From the NCBI RefSeq assembly GCF_000001735.4, contig NC_003076.8:24989835-25053834 (forward strand): a DNA stretch of 64,000 nt, in the 5' to 3' direction. Positions within the stretch are counted from its first letter, which is position 1. Every line of letters begins with the position of its first letter. The stretch is from Arabidopsis thaliana. Taxonomy: Eukaryota > Streptophyta > Magnoliopsida > Brassicales > Brassicaceae. Below, one piece after another: positions 52,067 through 62,542 of the stretch. The notes under the pieces were generated by a model. The model was not told the DNA's origin and searched no databases. It was given only the letters and a program-made list of their open reading frames with translations. The translations under genes and the position numbers were made by a program.

Positions 52067-55015
52067 CTAAAGTTGTTGATTCTGGTTAAGCATTTTCAAC
52101 AAACCAGGTTTAGTACAATTCAACAAAGATCTTCCAGATTGAACCATAATAGCAAACAAAGCACGAGCCTCTCTCAACTTCTTCTCTTCACACAAAATAT
52201 AAATCAACCAAGTGTGGTTTATTGAACGAGGCCAGATATCAAGAGCAGCCATGTCTTTAACCACCTTAACCGCTTCCATGGTCAATCTAGAGTAACAGAG
52301 ACATTGAAGCAGCTTCTCATAAGAGTCTTTATTAGGATTAATCCCACTCTTCTGCATTTCTAACATCAGAGCCAAAGCATCAAGAGGTCTTTTAAAATCA
52401 CATAGGCCCTTAAGCAGAGTACTGTACATAACTTGATCCGGCTCGCAATTTGTTCCCTCAAACAAATCTATAGCAGACTCGATATCACCTGCTTCAATAT
52501 GAGATTTCATCAGAATAGTGTAAGTTACTAGATTTGGAACAATGCCTTCCTTTTGCATCGATTCGAGATGGTTATATGCTTCGTCTAGCCTTCCTGCAGC
52601 GCAGTATCCGGTTATAATTGTGTTGTGGAGGTATAAATTGGGGATTATAGACTTTTTCACTTTCCCAATCACTTCCATTGCAAAGCTTTTTGATCCGTAG
52701 TTGCCTAAAGAAGAGGGGATTGATACTAAAGGCTTTGTGCGAATGAGACGTTGAAGAAGCTTTTCTTTCCCTGGCTCAACAATAACCTGCCTCTTCTTCT
52801 TTCGTGCCATAGCTCTCCATAAACCGCTAAGTAGTGTAATGTAAGCGATGTGATCATGTTTGATATCATTTTCGCCCATTAACCCGAACAATGTAAAAGA
52901 AAACTTGAAATCTCCCTTCTTAAGGAAATGACCGATGAGCGCAGTATACAGAACTACGTTTGGTGATAACCCATCTTCAAGCATCTTATCGAGATACTGA
53001 CATCCTTTCTCCATCATACCCATCTTCACAAACCCGCTGATCAATACAGTGTAAGTAAAAGAGCTAGGTCGAAGAAAATGTTTGACGACTTCTTCAACTA
53101 ACTCATTTGCTTCGTCAATTCTTCCGTTTCTCGCGTAAGTATTGATCATAATCATGTAAGCAATCTCATCAGGTTGAATCCCAGACTCAAGCATCTTAGC
53201 AAAAGTCTCTTCTGCTTCAACAACCCTTCCCTGTTTGCCAAGAGAACCAATAATTGAACTGTAAATAGCTACAGTAGGTCTCAATCCAAGCTCCTCCATT
53301 GCATCTATAATAGCAAATGCAGCATCTCTGTCATTCTTCTTGCATAACTCATTCACCACTATCAAATAAGTATCAACATCCGGAACAAAGTCTAACTCTT
53401 GGATAATATTGACTAAAGACGCCAAATCTTCAATGATATTTTCCTGAAATAGACATTTGATCACTGAATTGTATGAAAAGGGTAAGGGTGTGCATCCCAG
53501 ATTGACCATTTTTTCTATACGAGATAAAGCTGCGATATAATTTCTTTGCGAACACAACGCAGTTGTGACAACAGCAAGTCCCACAGCAGCTAGGTTCGCA
53601 TCTTTTCTAGCAATCTCCCCAAGCAAAGACTCAACCTTTACCTCAATATTTCCAAGATCATCAATAACTGGTGGATTAATCCCACATCCGTTATCTAAAA
53701 TTGATTGTAAGATCACCATAGCATACTTAAGCTCGTGGCATTTTGGGAGCATCTTCAAGAGAACAAAGTAAGTAATATGGTCTGGGACAATTCCATTGTC
53801 TAACATCCTCATTAACAAGTCAACAGCTTTATCCATTCCTCCCTTCTTGTAAAACCCGAATATAAGATTTGTATAACAATGCACGTTGCGGGATATATCT
53901 TCACTCCCTGTGTTGTTCACGAAAAGCCTCAAAGCATAATCTACATTCCCTTCCTTGCAGTAGCTTCCGATCATTATATGGTAAGTGAAAACATTCGACT
54001 GCACACCCTTTTTTATCATTTGACTAAACATTACCCTTCCTTTATCAAGCATACCCAACTTCATGAACCCATGAATCAAAGTGTTAAAAATACAAGGATC
54101 AAGCTCAAAACTTCTCTCGACCATCCGCAAGTAAAGCCGCATTGCCATCGTCATATTATTGTCCTTACAATATTCTTTCATCAAACAAGTGTACATGACC
54201 TTATCCACATAGTAACCATCAACTTCCATATGATCAAACAGAGCCTCTGCTTCAGCAGCACATCCTCTTTTACAAAAACAGTAAAAGAGAGACTTATACA
54301 GATTAACTGGCAGAGGCATTCTTGTCATCCCACATAGAGTATCTAACATCCCAATTGCTTCATTCAAGTGACCGTGACCGCACAATCCCTTAAACAATCT
54401 CTTACAACACCAAAGCCATAAACCACTGCCTCTCTCTTTGACTTGTTCAAAGCAATGAAACGCCTCGAGAAACCGATCTTGATTACAAAGCTCATCAACT
54501 ACTAAGCTAGAGGAGTTTCTACTAGGAGCATAACCAGAAGCTATAATTCTATCTAAATGTGCTCTAGCTTCATCAAATCTCCTTAACTTAACCAAACAAA
54601 AAACCATTGAATCTAAAACCGACGAATCAGGAACAATACCGTTTCCGATAACACGTTGATTGTAGAAAGTTTCGGCCACTCCAGGCTGACCCATCTCCGT
54701 AAGCTTCCTTATCAATGCACCGTAGCAAGACGAATCAAGTTCTATTCCATTATCGACTGCAAAATCAGCAACTAAAGCTGCCTCTGAAATAGAAGAAGAA
54801 CCATCAATAACACGGCGAATCACTTCCCGAGCAGAGTCTAAGAGACCTCTCCGACCAAGTTTGACTATCAACGACAAACATCGAGACCGGTGGTCACCAG
54901 AAGCGGCGGAGAAGACGGCGGCGGAAGTGGAGGGAAATAGTTCCGAAGAAAGAGCACAAGTTGTAGCTTTTCTGGATTTGAAGAAGCGATAACATAAAGC
55001 TTTCGCCTTTAACAT
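52067..55015 (-). CDS. P-class pentatricopeptide repeat protein, probably mitochondrial
   Basis: Uninterrupted 982-codon frame on the minus strand. The N-terminus (MLKAKALCYRFFKSRKATTC) is basic, Ser/Thr-rich and free of acidic residues, fitting organelle import, more likely mitochondrial. From about residue 90 to the end the protein is built of 35-residue PPR motifs, recognisable from repeated cores such as TYHIMIGSYCKEGNVDYALR, TYLIVVNELCKKNDRDAAF, AYMIMINTYARNGRIDEANE and TYTILMKSHIEAGDIESAID. No E, DYW or SMR domain follows, so it is P-class: likely binding organellar RNA for stability, splicing or translation. A basic insert (ARKKKRQVIVEPGKEKLLQR, near residue 745) breaks the repeat register. 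Position suggests At5g62370. RNA target unknown. Confidence 0.92.
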   Translation of the reverse strand: MLKAKALCYRFFKSRKATTCALSSELFPSTSAAVFSAASGDHRSRCLSLIVKLGRRGLLDSAREVIRRVIDGSSSISEAALVADFAVDNGIELDSSCYGALIRKLTEMGQPGVAETFYNQRVIGNGIVPDSSVLDSMVFCLVKLRRFDEARAHLDRIIASGYAPSRNSSSLVVDELCNQDRFLEAFHCFEQVKERGSGLWLWCCKRLFKGLCGHGHLNEAIGMLDTLCGMTRMPLPVNLYKSLFYCFCKRGCAAEAEALFDHMEVDGYYVDKVMYTCLMKEYCKDNNMTMAMRLYLRMVERSFELDPCIFNTLIHGFMKLGMLDKGRVMFSQMIKKGVQSNVFTYHIMIGSYCKEGNVDYALRLFVNNTGSEDISRNVHCYTNLIFGFYKKGGMDKAVDLLMRMLDNGIVPDHITYFVLLKMLPKCHELKYAMVILQSILDNGCGINPPVIDDLGNIEVKVESLLGEIARKDANLAAVGLAVVTTALCSQRNYIAALSRIEKMVNLGCTPLPFSYNSVIKCLFQENIIEDLASLVNIIQELDFVPDVDTYLIVVNELCKKNDRDAAFAIIDAMEELGLRPTVAIYSSIIGSLGKQGRVVEAEETFAKMLESGIQPDEIAYMIMINTYARNGRIDEANELVEEVVKHFLRPSSFTYTVLISGFVKMGMMEKGCQYLDKMLEDGLSPNVVLYTALIGHFLKKGDFKFSFTLFGLMGENDIKHDHIAYITLLSGLWRAMARKKKRQVIVEPGKEKLLQRLIRTKPLVSIPSSLGNYGSKSFAMEVIGKVKKSIIPNLYLHNTIITGYCAAGRLDEAYNHLESMQKEGIVPNLVTYTILMKSHIEAGDIESAIDLFEGTNCEPDQVMYSTLLKGLCDFKRPLDALALMLEMQKSGINPNKDSYEKLLQCLCYSRLTMEAVKVVKDMAALDIWPRSINHTWLIYILCEEKKLREARALFAIMVQSGRSLLNCTKPGLLKMLNQNQQL

Positions 55016-58000
55016 TATCTAAAACCCCGAATCTCTCAGGGCTTCTCAATTAAAAGCCTCTCCAGGTTTTTCGATTTCACGAGTTCCCCAGTTGCAGAAT
55101 CTAAACAAAGCATTGTACTTTACTACAGATACTAAAGAAAAGTAGAGATTTTGAAGATAAATTAACGCCGACGAAGAGTAGCAAAGCGCGGTTTTTGAAA
55201 CAACATCCTCCGCAAATGCCTAAAACCCTCGTCGTCGTCTTTTTCAATTCGTGTTTGGTTTAAGATTGTGAACCGGTCGAATCAAAATTATGAATCTAAA
55301 CCAGACATTTATCGACGCAAATCGAACCGAAATGTTAAATGTTTAAAATGAGCCCAAGCGAAGATAATTCAATACGGCCCAACTACAATATATGTTCAAA
55401 TATTCTTTAGTTTTTTCTCTCTTAATTCTGAAAATAAACAAATGGTACAAGATGTAAAAAAAAAAATTGTATTAAGTTGATAAAAAGATAATAAGATAGA
55501 TCACATATAAAATGTCATAATAAAATTATATAATCATTCTCTTGTCCTTTGTTTGTTCTAATTTCGTAGTCATATGATTAAGAGCTATAATTCTCATTAT
55601 TATTTAACTATATGAGGTGACTCTAAAACAAAATTAAAGAAAAGGATTATAAGAGAATGAAGGATTTATCCCTAATAATTTAGCATTAGGTGGGATTGGG
55701 AACGTTGACAATTTGTGGAGGAAACGTATTCACAAAGTGCAAATATATTAAGCACTAAAAAGGCATGATTATTTATTGGTAATTATTTACACTTGAGCTT
55801 ATTTTTAATAATCAAATTAGTTACGACTCTTGTGCAGTTGTGCACGGGTGATTTTGATTTCTTTCATTTTTTGTTTCTACGTTCTCTTGTACTTTAAGAC
55901 AGAAACTTTGATTGGTTTGAAAGTTACAAATAAAACAAGAACATATATCACCGTTACAAAAATGCTATTTTATGCATGTCAATAATATGATTTTTGAAGA
56001 AATATCAGTAAGTTATATCATGCCAACATTGCATTACAAAAAAAGGATAATCAATACACTAGAATAAAAGGTCAATCATTCCTAATCTAACATACTTGAA
56101 GATCTAAATTTTTTAATATAATATTATGAATTGCTTTAATAAGACAAAACTAAACTCCGAAAAAGTCTTGTTATCTATTTACAAATCGTACGTTTTGCAT
56201 ACAAATGATTATAATGTTCCCTATGATTTGTATTTTTTTTTGTCGTCATATCCTTATAGGCTCATATAACCATGAATACATCTTGGTGGAGGAATGATCC
56301 CCGCAAGTCCACAATCAACCAATCATTTTTCATGAAATTAATCAAAATTTACACCTCCTCCTCTTTTTCATCTTCTTCTTATGATTTTCTTTCCGATATA
56401 TAGTTTTAATATTCTTTGCCATGCCACAAACTAAACTTCCAAGACTAATCATAACCAATAATTTCAATCTAATATATAGCAGCAAATACAAATTCTCATC
56501 ACCATACATACATACATGTGTCATGTGTCCAATGAAATATGGATTGGTTGTAATATAGAGATAGGTAAATTAATACACACACTCACGCACGAGCTTCACG
56601 TGTAGCCCATTACTTTGGCTCCCCAAGGGAATGATAACGGGTCCCTCAAGGCCCACTCATTAGACCGGAAAGATCGGTGGTTCGTTGGCAACGGCTGACT
56701 TGACAGTGGCTGGACCACGCCGGGCTCACGAGTCCAATCATATAATTTGTAGTGGGACCAGCCTTAACGGCTTCAGTCACAAGATGAAATTTGTGTTAGG
56801 ATCAAACCAGCCAAACCGGTTGTTCTTCAAGTTCGGTCTGGGCAAAGAAAACATGTGATATGATGGTTTTGATAACTGTCACTCTCTCAGTTCCCTAAGC
56901 CTATCAATGTACTCAAAACAGTCGGTTTGTGGAACCCATCATCCAATGAGATGAATCAAACAAAATAAGATGAAATTTTTGGTTTTGAAATTTAAGAAGT
57001 GGCATTCTCAAAACTCTATCTAAACGTAGATGATAGAAATAATTTAAATACGTACCACCACTTATGATGAAATGAGACATCCAGCTCTTTCTAGTACGTA
57101 CATACTACTCACGAAAATAGATGCGTGCAATATATAAATCTTTATAGACCATAATAAAATAATATAGAAATTGCAGGTATAATCATAGTGTTTGCAAGTG
57201 GAGAATTGGAGATAGAAGCGTACTGCTTAAGAACCATCTTTTTATTTTGTTTTCATATTAATAGCAATATCATAGAGACACTGAAATCAGAGAAAAGAGA
57301 AAGAGACTCTGCCGTCAAAGATATAAAATAAGAGGCCTAGCAATCTAGCATTAGGTCATAATATTTTGCTATGGAATCTAGTGATCCATATGATCACTAA
57401 TTAATTTCTCTGATTTTGTTTAAGAAGAAATTTATACATACAAACAACATGAAAACAAAATCTTAAAATTCTAGTTAGATCGATAAATTTTCATAGAATA
57501 AAAACACAACTAATCTCTTATAGATTAAAGTGAATTTGATGTGACCACAACAATTAATCGAATGAAGAAAAACACGAAAATATCAAAGATTATTTTGATT
57601 GAACTTGCGGATTAAGTTTTTGTTGAATAAAATGGCAATGTGGACCATGTGGTATGAGTAGTACATAAAATTTAGAAACTCAAATCGGGCTTAAATACTC
57701 CTATATGTGATTTCGTTAGAATTGACCTAAAAGATTCGATTATCTAAAGAAGTAATTAAATATTAATTATGTTTGTCTAAGTTATAAACTGGTATCACCT
57801 TCACCTATATATGAAAATCAAACTTCCAGAGTAGCTGCATTTTATTCGAGAGTTTATTATAGTATCTCTGTAATTCTATATTAGAATGGTATGTAATATG
57901 AACAAAATTAAAAATGGAACCAAATGGAGAATTTGTATGTAAGTTTGGTGGGGGCAACAGGAATTGAAATGGGGCCAGCACCGAAGGCGATAAGGAGCTT

Positions 58001-58848
58001 TTTTGCCGCGATGATGTTCCCTGTGTTATTACGTAACCACTCATCTCACGCCACGTTATTTTATTACTGTTTTTTTAAAACAATTATTTACTCTGTAGTT
58101 CACTTCTTTTTTCCTTTACGATGTTGTTATGGGTTATCCATTAAAAAAAAAAATATTTGTAAATCGTCTATTTAAGGAAAATAAAATAAAACACTTCATA
58201 TCATGTTATGTAGTACCAAATTAACAAAGTATTAACTTCAAATTAATTCGCCAAAAAGATGTTATGATGTGATGCATTCTTTAATATAGATTAAACTATT
58301 GGTGATTTGTTTTTCTATAGTTAATCACTAGCAAGAACATTTTTCTTTTATGTTTACAGTTTTTAGATTATAAAAAAATGGTGTAATAAGAACATGTCAA
58401 ATCAAATGTATTTAATTTGTTAATATAGATTTGTGTATAAACAATTGGTAGTTTTGATAATTCAATTTTTCAGCAATCATCATAATAATACTTTACAAGA
58501 AAAGCTAAATCATCTGAAAATTTTATATGAATACGTACGGTTTAATTCCCAATCTACAACTTTTTTAGTTGGATTTATTATAACCGTTTTTCTAAAACAA
58601 AACACATTAAAATTTATAAGTGAAGATCCAATGGGTTCAAACCTTTTAATTCTCAATAAATATACATAGATTCTCGAAGATATCCTATCAACTTGTAAAA
58701 GTTGTTTAATCAATCTTTTGTTTGATGAAATCTTGTTCAACTGTTGATTTGGTTAAGTTTTATAGCTGAAATGTGTATAAGTGTTTCTGAACCTTTTTAA
58801 TTACTGCTAAATCAATTTATGTCTTACAAACTTGCCGATGTATCATGT

Positions 58849-59456
58849 ATGTTCATTAGGGGTGTCAAAATGAGCCAGCTCGCTCAGCTCAGCTCATGAT
58901 GAACTTAAATCTTTTATGAGCCAGCTCAGCTCAACTCATTTATTATATGAGCTTCAAAATACAAACTCGGACTCAGATCATCTAGATCACGAGCTAAATG
59001 AGGTAGTTCGCGAGCTAATGCAAATAAATGAAAAAATTTAAATTTTCTAAAATTTTTATGTAAATTATATATTTTTAAAAATATATTTCTATTTTTATAG
59101 ATTATATAAATATTTATGTTTTGATTGTTGACTTTTTGTGTTTATTACTAATATTTATTTTCAGAAATTATTATGTAACTTATATATTTTCTAAAATATA
59201 TTTCTATTATTTATAGAAAAATATATATATACTTTGATTGTTAGTTTTTTGTATATATTACTTCAAAAAAGCCAAACTCATGAGCTAGCTCATGTTCATT
59301 AAAGCTCGCTCATATAACTCGTGAGCTAAATAAAGTTCGATCACTAAACTCATTTATTAAATGATCCTAAAAAATAGAATTCGCGCTCATGAATAACTGA
59401 GTCGAGTTGAGCCAGCTCATGAGCTATCAGCTCATTTTGACACCATTAATGTTCAT
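58849..59456. mobile_element. Non-autonomous hAT-like MITE with 8-bp target-site duplication
   Basis: The element spans 58857-59448 (592 bp). The left end TAGGGGTGTCAAAATGAGC matches the reverse complement of the right end (TAATGGTGTCAAAATGAGC) at 17 of 19 positions, with a perfect 15-bp core. It is bracketed by identical ATGTTCAT at 58849-58856 and 59449-59456. Subterminal regions are packed with AGCTC/GAGCT motifs on both strands, as in hAT transposase binding regions. The interior is AT-rich with no transposase. TIR sequence, 8-bp duplication and subterminal repeats together indicate the hAT superfamily. Confidence 0.8.
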
Positions 59457-60266
59457 ATAATAATCGTAATCCATCATGACCAATTAGGCAATTAAGACAT
59501 ACTATAACAAAACATTTTTTTTTTTTTCGTCAAACATTGTTTTGTTAAAGGTTTCAAAAAGAACATGCGTATCAATTTCACCAAACGAATCTAATAAATA
59601 GCACGACCATCGGATATTATATTGCTATTTGACGATCAACGTACGTTCGATTAAAAAAAGTACGGGGATTGTTTAGTTTAATCCAAGTGTAGTGTTATTT
59701 AGACTTCGAGTAACATCAACGCGGGAGAAGAAACGCATGGGATGAATGTGTAAAGTGGTTAACTTTCAACAATGTTTCTTAATTGCTAAGATGTTTAAAA
59801 CGAGTTTACATGAATTCTTGTGTTACTTATCGAATTATCTTTTATGAGATAATTAGTACACTACCTTATTAGGGCTCCATTTCTTTTTCTATCTAGGCCT
59901 AGGTCGATCAGTACTGTGTATGTTACACATATGATATTAAAAAAAAAATTGATTCTATAATAATCTTCATAACTAAAGGCAAGTATAGTTTATTTGAAAA
60001 CGTCTCATTCAATAGTTGGTAGAGATAGTTCTAAAAGATCACATTACTTCTCTATCACACAGAGTGTAGAAAAGTGAAAACTTATGCAACACTTCAGGTA
60101 GAAAGAGAAAAGACAGTGATAGCTTAGTTATAATTAAAGACCCCCAAAATCCAAATAGAATCTTCTCTTAAATAAACTATTGAAAAAATATTCACAAAAA
60201 AATAAAAAGCACATTTCCTTTTGCTTGCATCACGAGAGCTTTTGTCTCTCTTTACATTTATGTGCC

Positions 60267-60276
60267 TATATATAAG
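60267..60276 (+). promoter_or_regulatory. TATA box of VND6
   Basis: CCTATATATAAGCC just upstream of the inferred transcription start near 60300. A four-codon upstream frame (MIST-stop, 60317-60331) would fall in the leader. Confidence 0.5.
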
Positions 60277-60446
60277 CCTAGAGAATCCACCATCATCGGA
60301 GTACTCGTTGTCTTTCATGATCTCAACATAAACAAGACAAAACGCTTTTGTCTCTTGTCTATCTAAATTAAATCTACGAGGAAACGAAGAGAAGCAACAA
60401 AATTCGATATTTTAGAAGTCTTGCATAAATAAGAAGAAGGTTTCAA

Positions 60447-60825
60447 GTAAGTTTCTTTCAGTACATAGAGAAACCATGTATATGATTTATGATTGTCAAG
60501 ATGTTACACAGTCGTATATATAATTATAAGTATTTCATAAAAGTAATTTATGAAACCATGCACATAACTAACTTTTGTTTTTGATTTTGTAAATTGAGTA
60601 GTTTTTGTTTTTATTATCATTTTTATGTGTTTATAGTTGGTTCAGCCGAGATATTATGAGTAACCAAACGTAACCTTTTTCATAATGAAACGGATCAAAT
60701 ATACTTTAATCTTTTTCCTACATATGCTTAGTTACTTGAAAACTTGATTTCACATTACTTCTATGCATATCTTTTCTATGTACCGCGCGATGATAAAGTA
60801 TGTGTTACAAATTGCCACATTGCAG
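60447..60825 (+). other. Probable 5' UTR intron of VND6
   Basis: Donor TTTCAA|GTAAGT at 60447 and acceptor CATTGCAG at 60825 bracket 379 bp of T-rich sequence 24 bp before the start codon. Inferred from splice signals. Confidence 0.55.
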
Positions 60826-60849
60826 AAAATATAAAATTAAAAAGATCAA

Positions 60850-62024
60850 ATGGAAAGTCTCGCACACATTCCTCCCGGTTATCGATTCCATCCGACCGAT
60901 GAAGAACTCGTTGACTATTATCTCAAGAACAAAGTTGCATTCCCGGGAATGCAAGTTGATGTTATCAAAGATGTTGATCTCTACAAAATCGAGCCATGGG
61001 ACATCCAAGGTATGTATGCATTACCAACATTCATTATGATTTCATCAGTTATATCATATACTACTAATACTAATAAAAACTCAAATTCTTCTCATTCAAA
61101 ATCACTGCTGAAAATGTTACCTTTTGGGAACATATAGAGTTATGTGGAAGAGGGACAGGAGAAGAGAGGGAATGGTATTTCTTTAGCCACAAGGACAAGA
61201 AATATCCAACTGGGACACGAACCAATAGAGCAACGGGCTCCGGATTTTGGAAAGCAACGGGTCGAGACAAGGCCATTTACTCAAAGCAAGAGCTTGTTGG
61301 GATGAGGAAGACTCTTGTCTTTTACAAAGGTAGGGCCCCAAATGGTCAGAAATCTGATTGGATAATGCACGAATACCGTCTTGAGACCGATGAAAATGGA
61401 CCGCCTCATGAGGAAGGATGGGTGGTTTGTCGCGCTTTCAAGAAGAAGCTAACCACGATGAACTACAACAATCCAAGAACAATGATGGGATCATCATCAG
61501 GCCAAGAATCTAACTGGTTCACGCAGCAAATGGATGTGGGGAATGGTAATTACTATCATCTTCCTGATCTAGAGAGTCCGAGAATGTTTCAAGGCTCATC
61601 ATCATCATCACTATCATCATTACATCAGAATGATCAAGACCCTTATGGTGTCGTACTCAGCACTATTAACGCAACCCCAACTACAATAATGCAACGAGAT
61701 GATGGTCATGTGATTACCAATGATGATGATCATATGATCATGATGAACACAAGTACTGGTGATCATCATCAATCAGGATTACTAGTCAATGATGATCATA
61801 ATGATCAAGTAATGGATTGGCAAACGCTTGACAAGTTTGTTGCTTCTCAGCTAATCATGAGCCAAGAAGAGGAAGAAGTTAACAAAGATCCATCAGATAA
61901 TTCTTCGAATGAAACATTTCATCATCTCTCTGAAGAGCAAGCTGCAACAATGGTTTCGATGAATGCTTCTTCCTCTTCTTCTCCATGTTCCTTCTACTCT
62001 TGGGCTCAAAATACACACACGTAA
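60850..62024 (+). CDS. VND6: VND6 (NAC101), NAC master regulator of metaxylem vessel differentiation
   Basis: Two coding exons (60850-61009 and 61138-62024) give 348 residues. NAC domain about 7-157 with all subdomains: [19 protein letters not shown] (A), [13 protein letters not shown] (B), [20 protein letters not shown] (C), [16 protein letters not shown] and [15 protein letters not shown] (D), DWIMHEYRL and [10 protein letters not shown] (E). The C-terminal half is Ser/Asp/His-rich with the VND-type segment [16 protein letters not shown] at about 262-277 and ends in [10 protein letters not shown]. Family knowledge: VND6 activates secondary-wall and programmed-death genes in metaxylem vessels by binding TERE-type elements. 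The second intron common to NAC genes is absent in this model, since the second exon reads through to the stop. Confidence 0.94.
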
Positions 62025-62542
62025 GATCAATCCTCAAAACGTGTGTGTAAATCCACACGGCTATATATAATTAATTCATGTGGCTCATGCTTATTGATTA
62101 CAAATCATATACATATGTCTTAACGATTACTGATTATAATTTTATACGAAATTTGTTTATTTATTATGATGTAACTTTATAGTTTTATGAGATATATATA
62201 AATACAAACTTTATAATCAATTTCTAATTCATGATGGAGTAGAAATAAGCAAAACCAAAAACATAAGCAATTTGACAAAACAGAGTCTACAAGTTTGGGA
62301 ACACAAAGGGATTACATAACCTGACAAACAGAAACAGACTAAGAAGAGACAAGATTTGAGAGATGAGACTGATGCGAGCGAGACACCAATCTCTTCTTCA
62401 AGCCACTCTCATTATTAATTTTGTCTGCATAATTAGAAACATTCAGAACACTAATCAAACTAAAGAGGCTGATCAGTTCTTCCCAGTCACAAACAACAAC
62501 AAAAACAGCCCCTGAGTCACAAACACACAGTGCTCCATTCCA
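62025..62542. other. VND6 / BAG7 convergent 3' region
   Basis: 3' UTRs of two convergent genes, nothing else seen. Confidence 0.5.

Larger units (their letters stand above)
55016..60849. other. PPR-VND6 intergenic region
   Basis: 5.8 kb. Left end: PPR leader with GGCCCAAC/GAGCCCAAG site II-like motifs near 55352-55382. A slightly GC-richer block at 56590-56770 has no ORF. A hAT-like MITE lies at 58857-59448. The VND6 TATA box is at about 60267 and a leader intron at 60447-60825. No protein-coding frame with support. Confidence 0.5.

Noticed and set aside
53879-54337. 152-codon open frame on the plus strand
   Set aside because: It lies wholly antisense to the PPR gene, has no motif, and its amino-acid composition is what the reverse of PPR codons would give.
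59508-59540. T-run with GACG-A(13) on the minus strand and AAACATT repeats
   Set aside because: The repeat is only 7 bp in AT-rich DNA; not enough to call a retroposition scar.
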